A stretch of DNA of 64,000 nt, from positions 62,001 through 126,000 of the forward strand of contig NZ_RZIJ01000012.1 in NCBI RefSeq assembly GCF_003989665.1, in the 5' to 3' direction. Made by a program: the position numbers and the translations under genes. Origin of the DNA: Azospirillum doebereinerae (GTDB taxonomy: Bacteria; Pseudomonadota; Alphaproteobacteria; Azospirillales; Azospirillaceae). The notes under the pieces were generated by a model. The model had not been told where the DNA came from. It did not search any database and was given only the letters and a program-made list of their open reading frames with translations. Below are positions 45,998 through 54,643 of the stretch, piece by piece (the stretch's first letter is position 1; each line of letters starts with the position of its first letter).

Positions 45998-47158
45998 ATG
46001 CGTCACATCCCATTCCCATTCAGCCGCGCCACCGTCGCGGGCGCCCTGTTCCTCGCCTTCGCCGGCCTGCCCGCCGCCGCGCAGGAGCTTCCGACCAAAG
46101 AGGCCCTCGGCGAGGCGCTGTTTTCCGACACCGCCCTGTCCTTCAACCGCAGCCAATCCTGCGCCGATTGCCACAACCCGATGTCGGGCTTCGCCGATCC
46201 GCGCGACGGGGGCGTCGTGGGCGCGGCGTCGCGCGGCGCCAACGGCACCTCCATCGGCGACCGCAACGCGCCGACCGTCGCCTACGCGCGGTTCAGCCCG
46301 GCCTTCTCGGTCAACGCCAAGGGCAAGCCGGTCGGTGGGCAGTTCCACGACGGCCGGGCCGCGACGTTGAAGGAGCAGGCCGGCGGCCCGCCGATGAACC
46401 CCGACGAGATGGGCATGACCTCCAAGGCGCAGATGCAGGAGCGCTTGAAGGAAAACCCGAACTACGCCCGCGCCTTCGTCGCGCTCTACGGCGCCGGGGT
46501 GCTGGACGATCCCGAGCGCGCCTACGACGCGATGAGCGACAGCCTGGCGCGCTTCGAGGAAACGGCCCAGGTTTCGCCCTTCGATTCGAAATACGACCGC
46601 TACCTGCGCGGCGAATACAAGATGACCGGCGAGGAGGATCTGGGGATGACCCTGTTCTTCTCGACCCAGTTCACCAACTGCAACCAGTGCCACAAGCTGA
46701 AGGCGATGCCGGCCTCGGCCGGGGAGACCTTCACCAACTACGAGTACCACAACATCGGCGTGCCGGCGAACGCGGCGCTGCGGGCGGCCAACGGCAAGGG
46801 CAAGGCCTTCGTCGATCACGGCCTGCGCGGAACCCCGGTTTCCACCGGCAGCGCGCAGGACGGCCAGTTCAAGACGCCCACCCTGCGCAACGTCGCCGTC
46901 ACCGGCCCCTACATGCACAACGGCGTGTTCCAGGATCTGGAAACGGTGGTCCGCTTCTACAACAGCTACAACAGCCGGACCGAGAAGGCCAAGATCAACC
47001 CGGAAACCGGCAAGCCCTGGGGCAGGCCGGAGGTTGCCGGCACCCTGTCGATGACCGAGCTGGAAGCCAGCCCGGCGCTGGACGACCGCCGGGTCAAGGC
47101 GCTGGTCGCCTTCATGAAGACGCTGACCGATGCACGCTACGAGCATCTGGTGAAGTGA
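45998..47158 (+). CDS. dihaem cytochrome c peroxidase family protein
   Basis: A 386-residue periplasmic protein of the CcpA/MauG family, which reduces hydrogen peroxide with electrons from cytochrome c, or oxidises a protein partner. The signal peptide ends at AAAQ near residue 29. Two c-type haem sites are present: CADCH at residues 55-59 and CNQCH near 228-232. Motifs such as FHDGRAATLKEQAGGP, NYEYHNIGVP and FKTPTLRNVAVTGPYMHNG are family marks. A Fur-like box upstream suggests iron control. It is convergent with the HD-GYP gene, across a hairpin at 47169. Confidence 0.93.
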   Translation: MRHIPFPFSRATVAGALFLAFAGLPAAAQELPTKEALGEALFSDTALSFNRSQSCADCHNPMSGFADPRDGGVVGAASRGANGTSIGDRNAPTVAYARFSPAFSVNAKGKPVGGQFHDGRAATLKEQAGGPPMNPDEMGMTSKAQMQERLKENPNYARAFVALYGAGVLDDPERAYDAMSDSLARFEETAQVSPFDSKYDRYLRGEYKMTGEEDLGMTLFFSTQFTNCNQCHKLKAMPASAGETFTNYEYHNIGVPANAALRAANGKGKAFVDHGLRGTPVSTGSAQDGQFKTPTLRNVAVTGPYMHNGVFQDLETVVRFYNSYNSRTEKAKINPETGKPWGRPEVAGTLSMTELEASPALDDRRVKALVAFMKTLTDARYEHLVK

Positions 47159-47168
47159 AGCGCTGACT

Positions 47169-47197
47169 TGGCCGGCGGCACCAGGCGTCGCCGGCCA
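47169..47197. terminator. bidirectional terminator hairpin
   Basis: TGGCCGGCG and CGCCGGCCA form a perfect 9-bp stem with an 11-base loop, placed between two convergent genes 45 bp apart. There is no T-run. Confidence 0.6.
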
Positions 47198-47202
47198 CCC
47201 GC

Positions 47203-48300
47203 TCACTCCGCGTATTGCGCGGCGATGTCCAGAAAACGCCCTTCGATCCGCAGGAAGGCATCGACCACATCGGGGTCGAAGTGCTGCCCACGCCCTTCCA
47301 CGATGATGGCGGCGGCCTGCGCGTGGGGCATCGGCGCCTTGTAGACGCGTTTGGAGATCAGCGCGTCGTACACGTCGGCCAGCGCCATCAGCCGGGCGGA
47401 CACCGGAATGTCGTCGCCCTTCAGCCCCTTTGGATAGCCCGACCCATCCCATTTCTCATGATGGGCCTCGGCGATCTCGCAGGCGAAGTGCAGGAAGGAC
47501 GGGGTGCCCCCGGCCAATTGCCCCTCGGCGCGCATCAGCGAATCGCGGCCCAGCGCGGCGTGGGTCTTCATGATCTCCCACTCCTCCGGCGTCAGCTTGC
47601 CGGGCTTCAGCAGGATGGCGTCCGGGATGCCGACCTTGCCGATGTCGTGCAGCGGCGCCGATTTGTAGAGGAGGTCGATGGCCGCGTCGGTCAGCGTGCC
47701 GGAAAAACGCGGGTGGCCCTGCAACTCCACCGCCAGCGCGCGGACGTAGTGCTGGGTCCGGCGGATGTGGTTGCCGGTCTCGTTGTCGCGGGTTTCCGCC
47801 AGCGAGGCCAAGGCCATGATCGTGACGTCCTGGATGGATTGCACATCGGCGGTGCGGCGCTTCACCTCGGTTTCCAGAAAGGCGGCCTTGTCGCGGAGAA
47901 AGTCGGCCGCTTCCTTGAGGCGCAGGTGGTTGCGCACGCGGGCCAGCAGGATGGGCGCGCTGATCGGCTTGGTGATGTAGTCGACGGCGCCCAGCTCCAG
48001 CCCGGCCTGCTCGTCGGACTGATCGGACAGCGCGGTCAGGAAGACCACCGGGATGTCACGGGTCGCCGGATCGGCCTTGAGCCGGCGGCACACCGCGTGG
48101 CCGTCCATGTCCGGCATCATGATGTCCAGCAGGATCAGATCGGGCATCGGCACCGTCTGGGCGATGCGCAGCGCCTTCTCGCCGCCGCTGGCGACCTTCA
48201 CCTTGTAGGTGTCCTTCAGCAGGCTGGCCATCAGCACCAGATTGTCCGGCGTGTCGTCCACGACGAGCACAACGGGGCGGCGGGGTTCGGCGTCGGTCAT
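47203..48300 (-). CDS. response regulator with HD-GYP domain (c-di-GMP phosphodiesterase type)
   Basis: A 365-residue two-domain regulator. The receiver (VLVVDDTPDN) has its phospho-acceptor at D59 (LILLDIMMPDMDG) and K in DYITKPIS. A coiled link leads to the HD-GYP domain: TGNHIRRTQHYVRALA, LHDIGKVGIPDAILLKPGKL and HHEKWDGSGYPKGL, all intact, so c-di-GMP hydrolysis is likely. It follows the MHYT hybrid kinase by 53 bp in the same direction, so the kinase probably phosphorylates it. Confidence 0.94.
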   Translation of the reverse strand: MTDAEPRRPVVLVVDDTPDNLVLMASLLKDTYKVKVASGGEKALRIAQTVPMPDLILLDIMMPDMDGHAVCRRLKADPATRDIPVVFLTALSDQSDEQAGLELGAVDYITKPISAPILLARVRNHLRLKEAADFLRDKAAFLETEVKRRTADVQSIQDVTIMALASLAETRDNETGNHIRRTQHYVRALAVELQGHPRFSGTLTDAAIDLLYKSAPLHDIGKVGIPDAILLKPGKLTPEEWEIMKTHAALGRDSLMRAEGQLAGGTPSFLHFACEIAEAHHEKWDGSGYPKGLKGDDIPVSARLMALADVYDALISKRVYKAPMPHAQAAAIIVEGRGQHFDPDVVDAFLRIEGRFLDIAAQYAE

Positions 48301-48353
48301 CTCGGGCAGCGTCTCGGTCGCAACGGATTGGGTCGGTGAATGGGGAGGGCGGG

Positions 48354-51300
48354 TCAGGACACCGGCTCGGCCAAGCGGCCGCGCGCGATGGTCAGGGCCG
48401 TGTCGAAGTCGAAGCGGTCCACCGCCTTCGCCAGCGTGTCGTAGGCACGGGATCCCAGCGCGGCGCGCAGGATCGAATTCTCGCCCTGCACCAACTCCTG
48501 GGCGTCGGGGTCGTCGTCCGCCAGCAGGGTGACCAGACGGTTCAGCGTTTCCGCGTCCCTGGCGCTGAGTGGCGGCAGCTCGGGCGCGGCCTGGGCCGCC
48601 GCCGGAGCGGGAGCCGGCGGCGGCCCAGGCTGGTCGTCGGGGATCGCGCGCCCGATGGCCGCCAGGGTCTGGCCGAGGGCGCTTTCGTAGACGCCGAGCC
48701 GTTGGGTCGTCTCGTCCGGAGCGGCGCCTTCGCGAATGGCGGTCTCCAGCGCGGAAGCCGCCGCCGCCAGCGGGCCGGCGCCGATCTGGCCCGACAACCC
48801 CTTGGCGGTGTGCGCGACGATCTCCGCCAGCCCCACATTCTTCGCCGCGATGGCCGTCGCGATGCGCGCCGCCGAATCCCGCTGCTCGCTCCGGAATCGG
48901 ACCAGCAGGGAGCGGTAGAGATGCGGCTTGTTCAGCACCCGGTTCAGACCGGCCCGCGCGTCGATGTCCGGCGCGACAGCGGCGAAGGACGCCAGCGTGG
49001 CCGCCGTCGCCCCGGCGGGCGCGGCCCCCCCACCCTGCGCCGTCCGGCCCGCCCAGCGGGCCACCATGGCGTACAGCTCCTCCGGGTCGATCGGCTTGGG
49101 CAGATGGTCGTTCATGCCGGCGTCCAGGCAGTTCCGGCGGTCGCTCTCCATCGCGTTGGCGGTCATGGCGACCACCGGCATATCCTTCAGCTCGGGCCGT
49201 TCCCGGATCCGGCGGGCGGCGGTCAGCCCGTCCATCACCGGCATCTGCATGTCCATCAGGACGATGTCGTAGTGTTCGTGCTCCAGCCGCTCCAGCGCGA
49301 TGGCGCCGTTGTCGACGATGTCCGGCAGGGCGCCGGCGCTGGTCAGCAACTCGCGCGCCACGTCCTGGTTGAGGGCGTTGTCCTCGGCGACCAGGATGCG
49401 CAGGCCCGCCAGCCGCTCCTCGATCGTGGCATCGGGAGCGGCGGATGGAATGGTGTCGTTCCCGGCGATTCCCAGGGCGCGCGACGCCGAATCGAGCAGG
49501 ACGCTGGGGTTGACCGGCTTGACCAGGATCTCGTCGACGCTGGCGCGCTGGGCCCGGTGCATGATCTCCGCCCCCCCGTAGGCGGTGACGAGCACGAAGG
49601 CGGGCGCGGTTCCCTTGGCGTGCAGATCCCGGATCGCCGTCACCGTTTCGATCCCGTCCATGCCGGGCATGCGCCAGTCGGCGAAGACGATGTCGAAGGG
49701 CGCCCCGGCGGTCAACTCGGCGCGCGCGATCTCCACGGCCTCGGCCCCGCCGCTGGCCTCCTGGACCACGAAGGTCATCGAGCGCAGCATGTCGCAGATG
49801 ACGGCGCGGGTGCTGTCGTTGTCCTCCACGACCAGCGCGCGGCGGCCGCGCAGACCGGCAGCCGGCGCGTTTTGCCGCCCGCCCGCCCCGGCGGCGACAC
49901 CCAGGCTGGTCGTGAACCAGAAGGTGCTTCCCTGCCCCGGCTCGCTGTCCACCCCGACCGCGCCGCCCATCAGTTCGGCCAGACGCTTGCTGATGACCAG
50001 CCCCAGCCCGGTGCCGCCGAACCGGCGGGTGGTGGAGACGTCGGCCTGCTGGAAGGGCTGGAACAGCCGGGTCCTGGCCTCCTGCGACAGGCCGATGCCG
50101 GTGTCGCTGACGGAGAAGCGCAGGCGCACCCGGTCGGTTGCGGGGCCGTCGCAGCGGACGATCACCTTGATCTCGCCGCTTTCCGTGAACTTGATGGCGT
50201 TGTTGACGTAGTTCAGCAGGATCTGGCCCAGCCGCAGCGGGTCGCCGATCAGGCGCAGCGGCACGTCGGCGCCGATGTCGAGAACAAGTTCCAACCCCTT
50301 CGCCGCCGCTTTCTCACCGACCATGTCGGACATGTCCTGGAGCACGCGCTCCAGATCCAGCTCGATGGCCTCGATGGTCAGCTGCCCGGCCTCGACCTTG
50401 GAAAAGTCCAGGATGTCGTTGATGATCGACAGCAACGACCGGCCGGCGTTCAGGATCTTGCCCGCCTGGTCGCGCTGCGCCCGGCCCATCTCGGCGCGCA
50501 TCAGGATGTGCGCCATGCCGATGATGGCGTTCAGCGGCGTGCGCACCTCGTGGCTGACGTTGGCGAGGAAGGCGGATTTGGTCCGGCTCGCCGCGTCGGC
50601 GCCGCGCACCGCCTCCTCCAGCGCCACCTGCACGCGCTTGCGCTCGGTCACGTCGCGGACGATGCCGGTGAACAGCCGCTCGTTGCCCAACAGCACTTGG
50701 CTGATCGAGAGTTCCAGCGGGAACTCCTCGCCGTTCTTGCGGCGCCCCACGGTCTCCCGCCCGATGCCGATGATCTTGGCCTCGCCTGTCTCTCGGAAAT
50801 GGCGGAGATAGCCGTCATGCCCGGTCCGGTGCGGCTCCGGCATCAGCAGGGAGACGTTTTTACCCACCGTCTCCTCGCTGCTGTAGCCGAACATGCGGGC
50901 GGCGCTGGGGCTCCAGCGCTGGATGGTGCCGCGCTCGTCGATGGTGATGATCCCGTCCACCACCGTGTCGAAGATCGCCTGGAGCCGCGCCTCGCCGGCC
51001 TTGGCCTCGCGTTCCAGCTCGGCGCGCCGCGCGATCTCGTCGCGCAGGGCGCGGGAGGTTTCCAACTGCCGCCCCGCGAAGGAGGCGGCCATGGTGGTGG
51101 TCGCCAGCGACACCGCGAAGACGATGACCAGGATGGCGAGCGTGGTCGGCGGCAGCGACACGCCCAGCGCGTCCGGCTGGTCCAGCGGGAAGAAGACAGC
51201 GGCGTGCATGGCGGTGTAATGCATCCCGGTGATGGCGCCCCCCATCACCGCCGCCGCGACCAGCGTCGCCGCGACCCGCGAGTCTGTCCGCTCCGCCCGC

Positions 51301-51851
51301 AGCGTCAGGCCGCGAATGCTGAGCGACACGAAGGCCAGCACCACGGCGACCACGACGGACACCGCCACCATGCGCGCGTCGTAGCGCATCATGGCGTCCA
51401 TATCCATGGCCGCCATTCCGGTGTAGTGCATGGCGCCGATCCCGGCCCCCATCAGGACGGCGCTGAGGGCCAGCCGCCTCGGCCCGATCCGGCCGTTCTG
51501 CCCGAACACGGTCAGCGCCACACCGCTGGCCATCATCCCCGGGAGCAGGGACAGGATCGTGAGATCGATCTCGTAGGTGATGCCGCAGGGCAGCTCGAAG
51601 GCCAGCATGCCGATGAAATGCATGGCCCAGATGCCGCCGCCCATGCTGGCCGACCCCGCCGCCAGCCATAGGCCCCGTGTCAGCCCATGGGCCGCCGCCA
51701 TCCGTTGGGCGGTCATCAGCGCCGCCAGCGACGCCAGCGCGGCGGTCAGGAAGGACAGGGCGACCAGCCATGGGTCGTAGCGGCCGACCAGCACGGCGTC
51801 CATGAGACCGGGGACGGCGGGGCGGAACAGGGAATCGAGCCAGAACGTCAT
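48354..51851 (-). CDS. hybrid sensor histidine kinase: MHYT, PAS, HisKA, HATPase, two receivers, HPt
   Basis: A 1165-residue membrane kinase. The MHYT sensor (about residues 15-245) shows its repeated motif in WAMHFIGM, GAMHYTGM and TGMHYTAM, which is thought to sense O2, CO or NO through copper. A PAS domain (VDGIITIDERGTIQRWSPSA) precedes HisKA with His near 434 (NVSHEVRTPLNAIIGMAH) and HATPase_c (DTGIGLSQEARTRLFQPF). Two receivers have D near 725 (FADWRMPGMDG) and 867 (LMDMQMPVMDG), and an HPt domain ends the protein, with His near 1014 (VAHTAKGLSGQIG). All relay residues are present. The HD-GYP response regulator gene follows directly. Confidence 0.94.
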   Translation of the reverse strand: MTFWLDSLFRPAVPGLMDAVLVGRYDPWLVALSFLTAALASLAALMTAQRMAAAHGLTRGLWLAAGSASMGGGIWAMHFIGMLAFELPCGITYEIDLTILSLLPGMMASGVALTVFGQNGRIGPRRLALSAVLMGAGIGAMHYTGMAAMDMDAMMRYDARMVAVSVVVAVVLAFVSLSIRGLTLRAERTDSRVAATLVAAAVMGGAITGMHYTAMHAAVFFPLDQPDALGVSLPPTTLAILVIVFAVSLATTTMAASFAGRQLETSRALRDEIARRAELEREAKAGEARLQAIFDTVVDGIITIDERGTIQRWSPSAARMFGYSSEETVGKNVSLLMPEPHRTGHDGYLRHFRETGEAKIIGIGRETVGRRKNGEEFPLELSISQVLLGNERLFTGIVRDVTERKRVQVALEEAVRGADAASRTKSAFLANVSHEVRTPLNAIIGMAHILMRAEMGRAQRDQAGKILNAGRSLLSIINDILDFSKVEAGQLTIEAIELDLERVLQDMSDMVGEKAAAKGLELVLDIGADVPLRLIGDPLRLGQILLNYVNNAIKFTESGEIKVIVRCDGPATDRVRLRFSVSDTGIGLSQEARTRLFQPFQQADVSTTRRFGGTGLGLVISKRLAELMGGAVGVDSEPGQGSTFWFTTSLGVAAGAGGRQNAPAAGLRGRRALVVEDNDSTRAVICDMLRSMTFVVQEASGGAEAVEIARAELTAGAPFDIVFADWRMPGMDGIETVTAIRDLHAKGTAPAFVLVTAYGGAEIMHRAQRASVDEILVKPVNPSVLLDSASRALGIAGNDTIPSAAPDATIEERLAGLRILVAEDNALNQDVARELLTSAGALPDIVDNGAIALERLEHEHYDIVLMDMQMPVMDGLTAARRIRERPELKDMPVVAMTANAMESDRRNCLDAGMNDHLPKPIDPEELYAMVARWAGRTAQGGGAAPAGATAATLASFAAVAPDIDARAGLNRVLNKPHLYRSLLVRFRSEQRDSAARIATAIAAKNVGLAEIVAHTAKGLSGQIGAGPLAAAASALETAIREGAAPDETTQRLGVYESALGQTLAAIGRAIPDDQPGPPPAPAPAAAQAAPELPPLSARDAETLNRLVTLLADDDPDAQELVQGENSILRAALGSRAYDTLAKAVDRFDFDTALTIARGRLAEPVS

Positions 51852-52027
51852 GCCGATGTCACTTTTCGTTACACGCGCGCCGGTCTCGCAGCCTGACGAC
51901 GCCCTTTACACAGCACTTGTACGAATAAGACCATTAAGATGAACAGAATCCAATTGTCGCGATTGCGGCCGTCACCAGTCCGGGACTTGAGCGTTCAGTA
52001 ACCATACATTGGCGATGGATGAAGATG

Positions 52028-53968
52028 TCAGTGGACCGGCGCGCTTGATTGTTCCGTCATCCCGGCGTCCGGCTCGGCCGCCGGTTCCCTGTCGCGGTCC
52101 AGCGGGACCGTCAGGGTGAACACCGACCCGCCGCCGTCGCGCGGAGCGTAGGCGACCGTTCCTCCATGGAGTTCGGCGATGGTCTTGACGAGGTTGAGGC
52201 CGATCCCGGTGCCCGGCGTCGAACGGTTGTCCATTCCCCGGTAGTACTTCTCGAAGATCCGCAGGGATTCGTCCTCGGGCACGCCCGGTCCCCGATCGGC
52301 GACCGACAGCACCAGCGCGTTGCCGTTCCACCACGCCGCGACCTCGATGGCGCCGCCCTTCGCCGTCCCGTAGCGCCGGGCGTTGTCCAGCAGCGCGTCC
52401 AGGGCGATGGCGAGCAGGTCGGGATCGGCGATGGCGGTGGGCGGCAGGGCGGCGGTGTCGCCGACGAGGATGATGGCACCGTGCCCGCGCTGCCGCTCGA
52501 CCACCGTGCCGACCAGCGCGGCCGGCGCGAAGGTCACGGGCTTGAGCGGAATCTCCTCGTCCACCCGTTCCCCGGCGAGGCAGGTCTCGACCAGATCGAC
52601 GACCCGCCGCACCGACCGGCGGATCAGCGACAAACGGCTCCCCACCCCGGCCTGCTCGGCGTCCACCAGCCGCTCGAGCATCTGCGCCGAGCTGTCGATG
52701 ACCGCCAACGGGGTCTTGAATTCGTGCGTGGCCATGTCGAGGAAGGTGCGCAGGCGCAGGCGCGCCGCCTGTTCGCCCATCAGGGCGCGCTCGATGTCGC
52801 GCGTCCGCGCCGTGACGCGCTCCTCCAGCCGGGTGTTGGCGTCGCGCAGGGCGCGGGCGAGGCGCCCCCGCTGCACGTAGAGCACCGAGATGAGGAGAAG
52901 CGCCGCGCTCAGCACGCCGATGAAGCCGAGCGCCGCCAGCGCTTCCAACAGATACTCCTCGAGCAAGGAGGGTTGGCGGAAGCGGATCTCGGTGTCGGGC
53001 GGCAGCGTCTGCTCGCGAATCCCCCAGCGGCGCAGTTGGCGCCAGTCGACGACGGCCCCGGACGAATAGTGGGTCTCGCCCGGCGCCGGGGGCCGCCACG
53101 TCCCGTCGGCCAGGGCCAGCGCGGCCCGGATCGCGACCCGGCCGGCGACCCGCGAATTGTTGACGAAGCCGCCGACGGCCCCGCTGCCGATGTCGGAATC
53201 GAACAGGACGTAGAAGGGCGCCGCGGACACCCTGGCGAGCCTTCCCGCCACCTCCTCCGGCCGGAAATGCCGTCCGAGCGCGTCCACCGACAGATGCGTG
53301 TAGAGGACGACGCTGTCGCGGGGAAGAGCGGCCAGCGTGTTTTCGAGATCCTCGATCCGGTAGTCGGACAGATGCTCGACCGCGATGCGGCGGTCGGTCC
53401 GCGCCGCCACGGCAGCACGGATGATTCTGGCCAGATGATGGGACGGGCCGCCGTTGTCGGACACGATGACCAACCTCCGGGCGTCCGGCCACTGGTCGAG
53501 GGCCATGTCCACGGTGCGGTCGATGTGCGGGCCGGTGGTGACCGGCACGATCGCCGCCTTCCCAGCCTCCCCCAGATCCTCGAATCGCGGGAAGACGCCG
53601 ACCATCGGGACGCCGCCGAACAGGCCGGGGCCGAAGGCCGCCATCAACTCGATGGCGGGCGCGCCGTCGGCGATGATCACGCCGGGCCGCACGTCGCGGT
53701 ATTTCGACGCGAGGAACGCCACCCATTCCGCCGAATCGGGTGTCGCGGGCAGCCGGGAGCGGTCGAGGAATTCGACGTACAGGTTGATCGGGCGGTCGCG
53801 CGCCGCCAGTTCCTCGTTGACGGCGGCGAGCATCGCCTCGGTCCAGCGGACGGTTGGGCTGAAGGAGGACACGAACAGGATTCCCCCCGACTCCACCGCC
53901 ACCACGGGCCGCGCCGCGCCGAGAAGGGTGACGAGGACAAGAATCAGCGCCGCTCCCGCAACAGCCAT
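52028..53968 (-). CDS. sensor histidine kinase with periplasmic-binding-protein-like sensor
   Basis: A 646-residue kinase. A signal-type helix (MAVAGAALILVLVTLLGAARPVVAVE) is followed by a periplasmic alpha/beta domain of about 300 residues (ILFVSSFSPTVRWTEAML, VIIADGAPAIELMAAFGP, GGVPMVGVF, RRLVIVSDNGG) like the ABC substrate-binding fold. A second helix (LAALGFIGVLSAALLLISVL), HisKA (MATHEFKTPLAVIDSSAQML) and HATPase_c (DRGPGVPEDESLRIFEKYY, GTGIGLNLVKTIAELHGG) follow. The start at 53968 has GGGGG upstream; the frame is open to 54094. No regulator gene is adjacent. The ligand is unknown. Confidence 0.88.
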   Translation of the reverse strand: MAVAGAALILVLVTLLGAARPVVAVESGGILFVSSFSPTVRWTEAMLAAVNEELAARDRPINLYVEFLDRSRLPATPDSAEWVAFLASKYRDVRPGVIIADGAPAIELMAAFGPGLFGGVPMVGVFPRFEDLGEAGKAAIVPVTTGPHIDRTVDMALDQWPDARRLVIVSDNGGPSHHLARIIRAAVAARTDRRIAVEHLSDYRIEDLENTLAALPRDSVVLYTHLSVDALGRHFRPEEVAGRLARVSAAPFYVLFDSDIGSGAVGGFVNNSRVAGRVAIRAALALADGTWRPPAPGETHYSSGAVVDWRQLRRWGIREQTLPPDTEIRFRQPSLLEEYLLEALAALGFIGVLSAALLLISVLYVQRGRLARALRDANTRLEERVTARTRDIERALMGEQAARLRLRTFLDMATHEFKTPLAVIDSSAQMLERLVDAEQAGVGSRLSLIRRSVRRVVDLVETCLAGERVDEEIPLKPVTFAPAALVGTVVERQRGHGAIILVGDTAALPPTAIADPDLLAIALDALLDNARRYGTAKGGAIEVAAWWNGNALVLSVADRGPGVPEDESLRIFEKYYRGMDNRSTPGTGIGLNLVKTIAELHGGTVAYAPRDGGGSVFTLTVPLDRDREPAAEPDAGMTEQSSAPVH

Positions 53969-54265
53969 CCGCCCCCTTGGAAATCCAAGGTTGTTTTTTA
54001 AAAATTCGAATGCGCGTTTGGCAAAGGCAACGAAGAAACGGCTGAAACCTGCCGGCGACTGTTCTGGACTTTGCAACTTTTTGGACCCACGCACAGCCCG
54101 ATGTCTCTCATCCAGTGGCGCCGTCGGTCGGCCTTCCCTTCATATACCGGCAGCAAGGGCTCGTAAACCGGGAGCCACTTCTGACGAACGCCATTCGCTC
54201 TGCTATCCGGCGGTTGTCGTAGCCGCGCCTTTCCTTGGTGCCACACGCTCGTGCTTTCGTCTCGG

Positions 54266-54535
54266 TCAGGTGGGGTCCGGCTCCGTGGTCTCCACCGGCT
54301 TCAGGCACACATGGCAGCCTTCCGGCCCGGCGGAGGAAAAGGTGATTCCCGCCTCGCGGAACGTCTCGACGATTCGGGTTTCCGACGCCGCCTGGAGATC
54401 GTGGTGGCACTTCTCGAACGCCCGGATGGTGCTGCGGGACAGGCCGGTCCGCTCGGCCAGTTCGTCCTGGGTCCAGTCGAGGAACCCCCGCGCCGCCCGG
54501 CACTGGCCGGGCGTGAGACATTTGTGTGCTGGCAT
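54266..54535 (-). CDS. XRE-family helix-turn-helix regulator
   Basis: An 89-residue DNA-binding protein. The XRE helix-turn-helix is at residues 7-55 (LTPGQCRAARGFLDWTQDEL, AERTGLSRSTIRAFEKCHHD). The tail (FREAGITFSSAGPEGCHVCL) has a beta-hairpin-like form with cysteines, as in small HipB/Xre regulators that end in a GV.F...g pattern. It is divergent from the CPA2 antiporter gene, with a perfect 17-bp palindrome at 54555-54571 between them, 20 bases before its ATG. Self-repression and control of the antiporter are inferred. Confidence 0.85.
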   Translation of the reverse strand: MPAHKCLTPGQCRAARGFLDWTQDELAERTGLSRSTIRAFEKCHHDLQAASETRIVETFREAGITFSSAGPEGCHVCLKPVETTEPDPT

Positions 54536-54554
54536 GGTCACAGCCCGGAAAAAA

Positions 54555-54571
54555 TCAACCAAATTGGTTGA
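54555..54571. promoter_or_regulatory. 17-bp perfect palindrome, likely operator of the XRE regulator
   Basis: TCAACCAA-A-TTGGTTGA is perfectly symmetric and AT-rich in GC-rich surroundings. It lies between the divergent XRE gene (start 54535) and the CPA2 antiporter gene (likely start 54644). Confidence 0.7.
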
Positions 54572-54643
54572 ACTATGGGGTCTATGCCCCAAACTTCAAG
54601 CGCGCCCCCCTTCCCCGCCGTTTTCAGCCCACCGCAGGACGCC

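Noticed and set aside
48336..51671. 1111-codon plus-strand open frame
   Set aside because: Antisense to the MHYT hybrid kinase; His/Gln/Arg-rich shadow with no recognisable domain.
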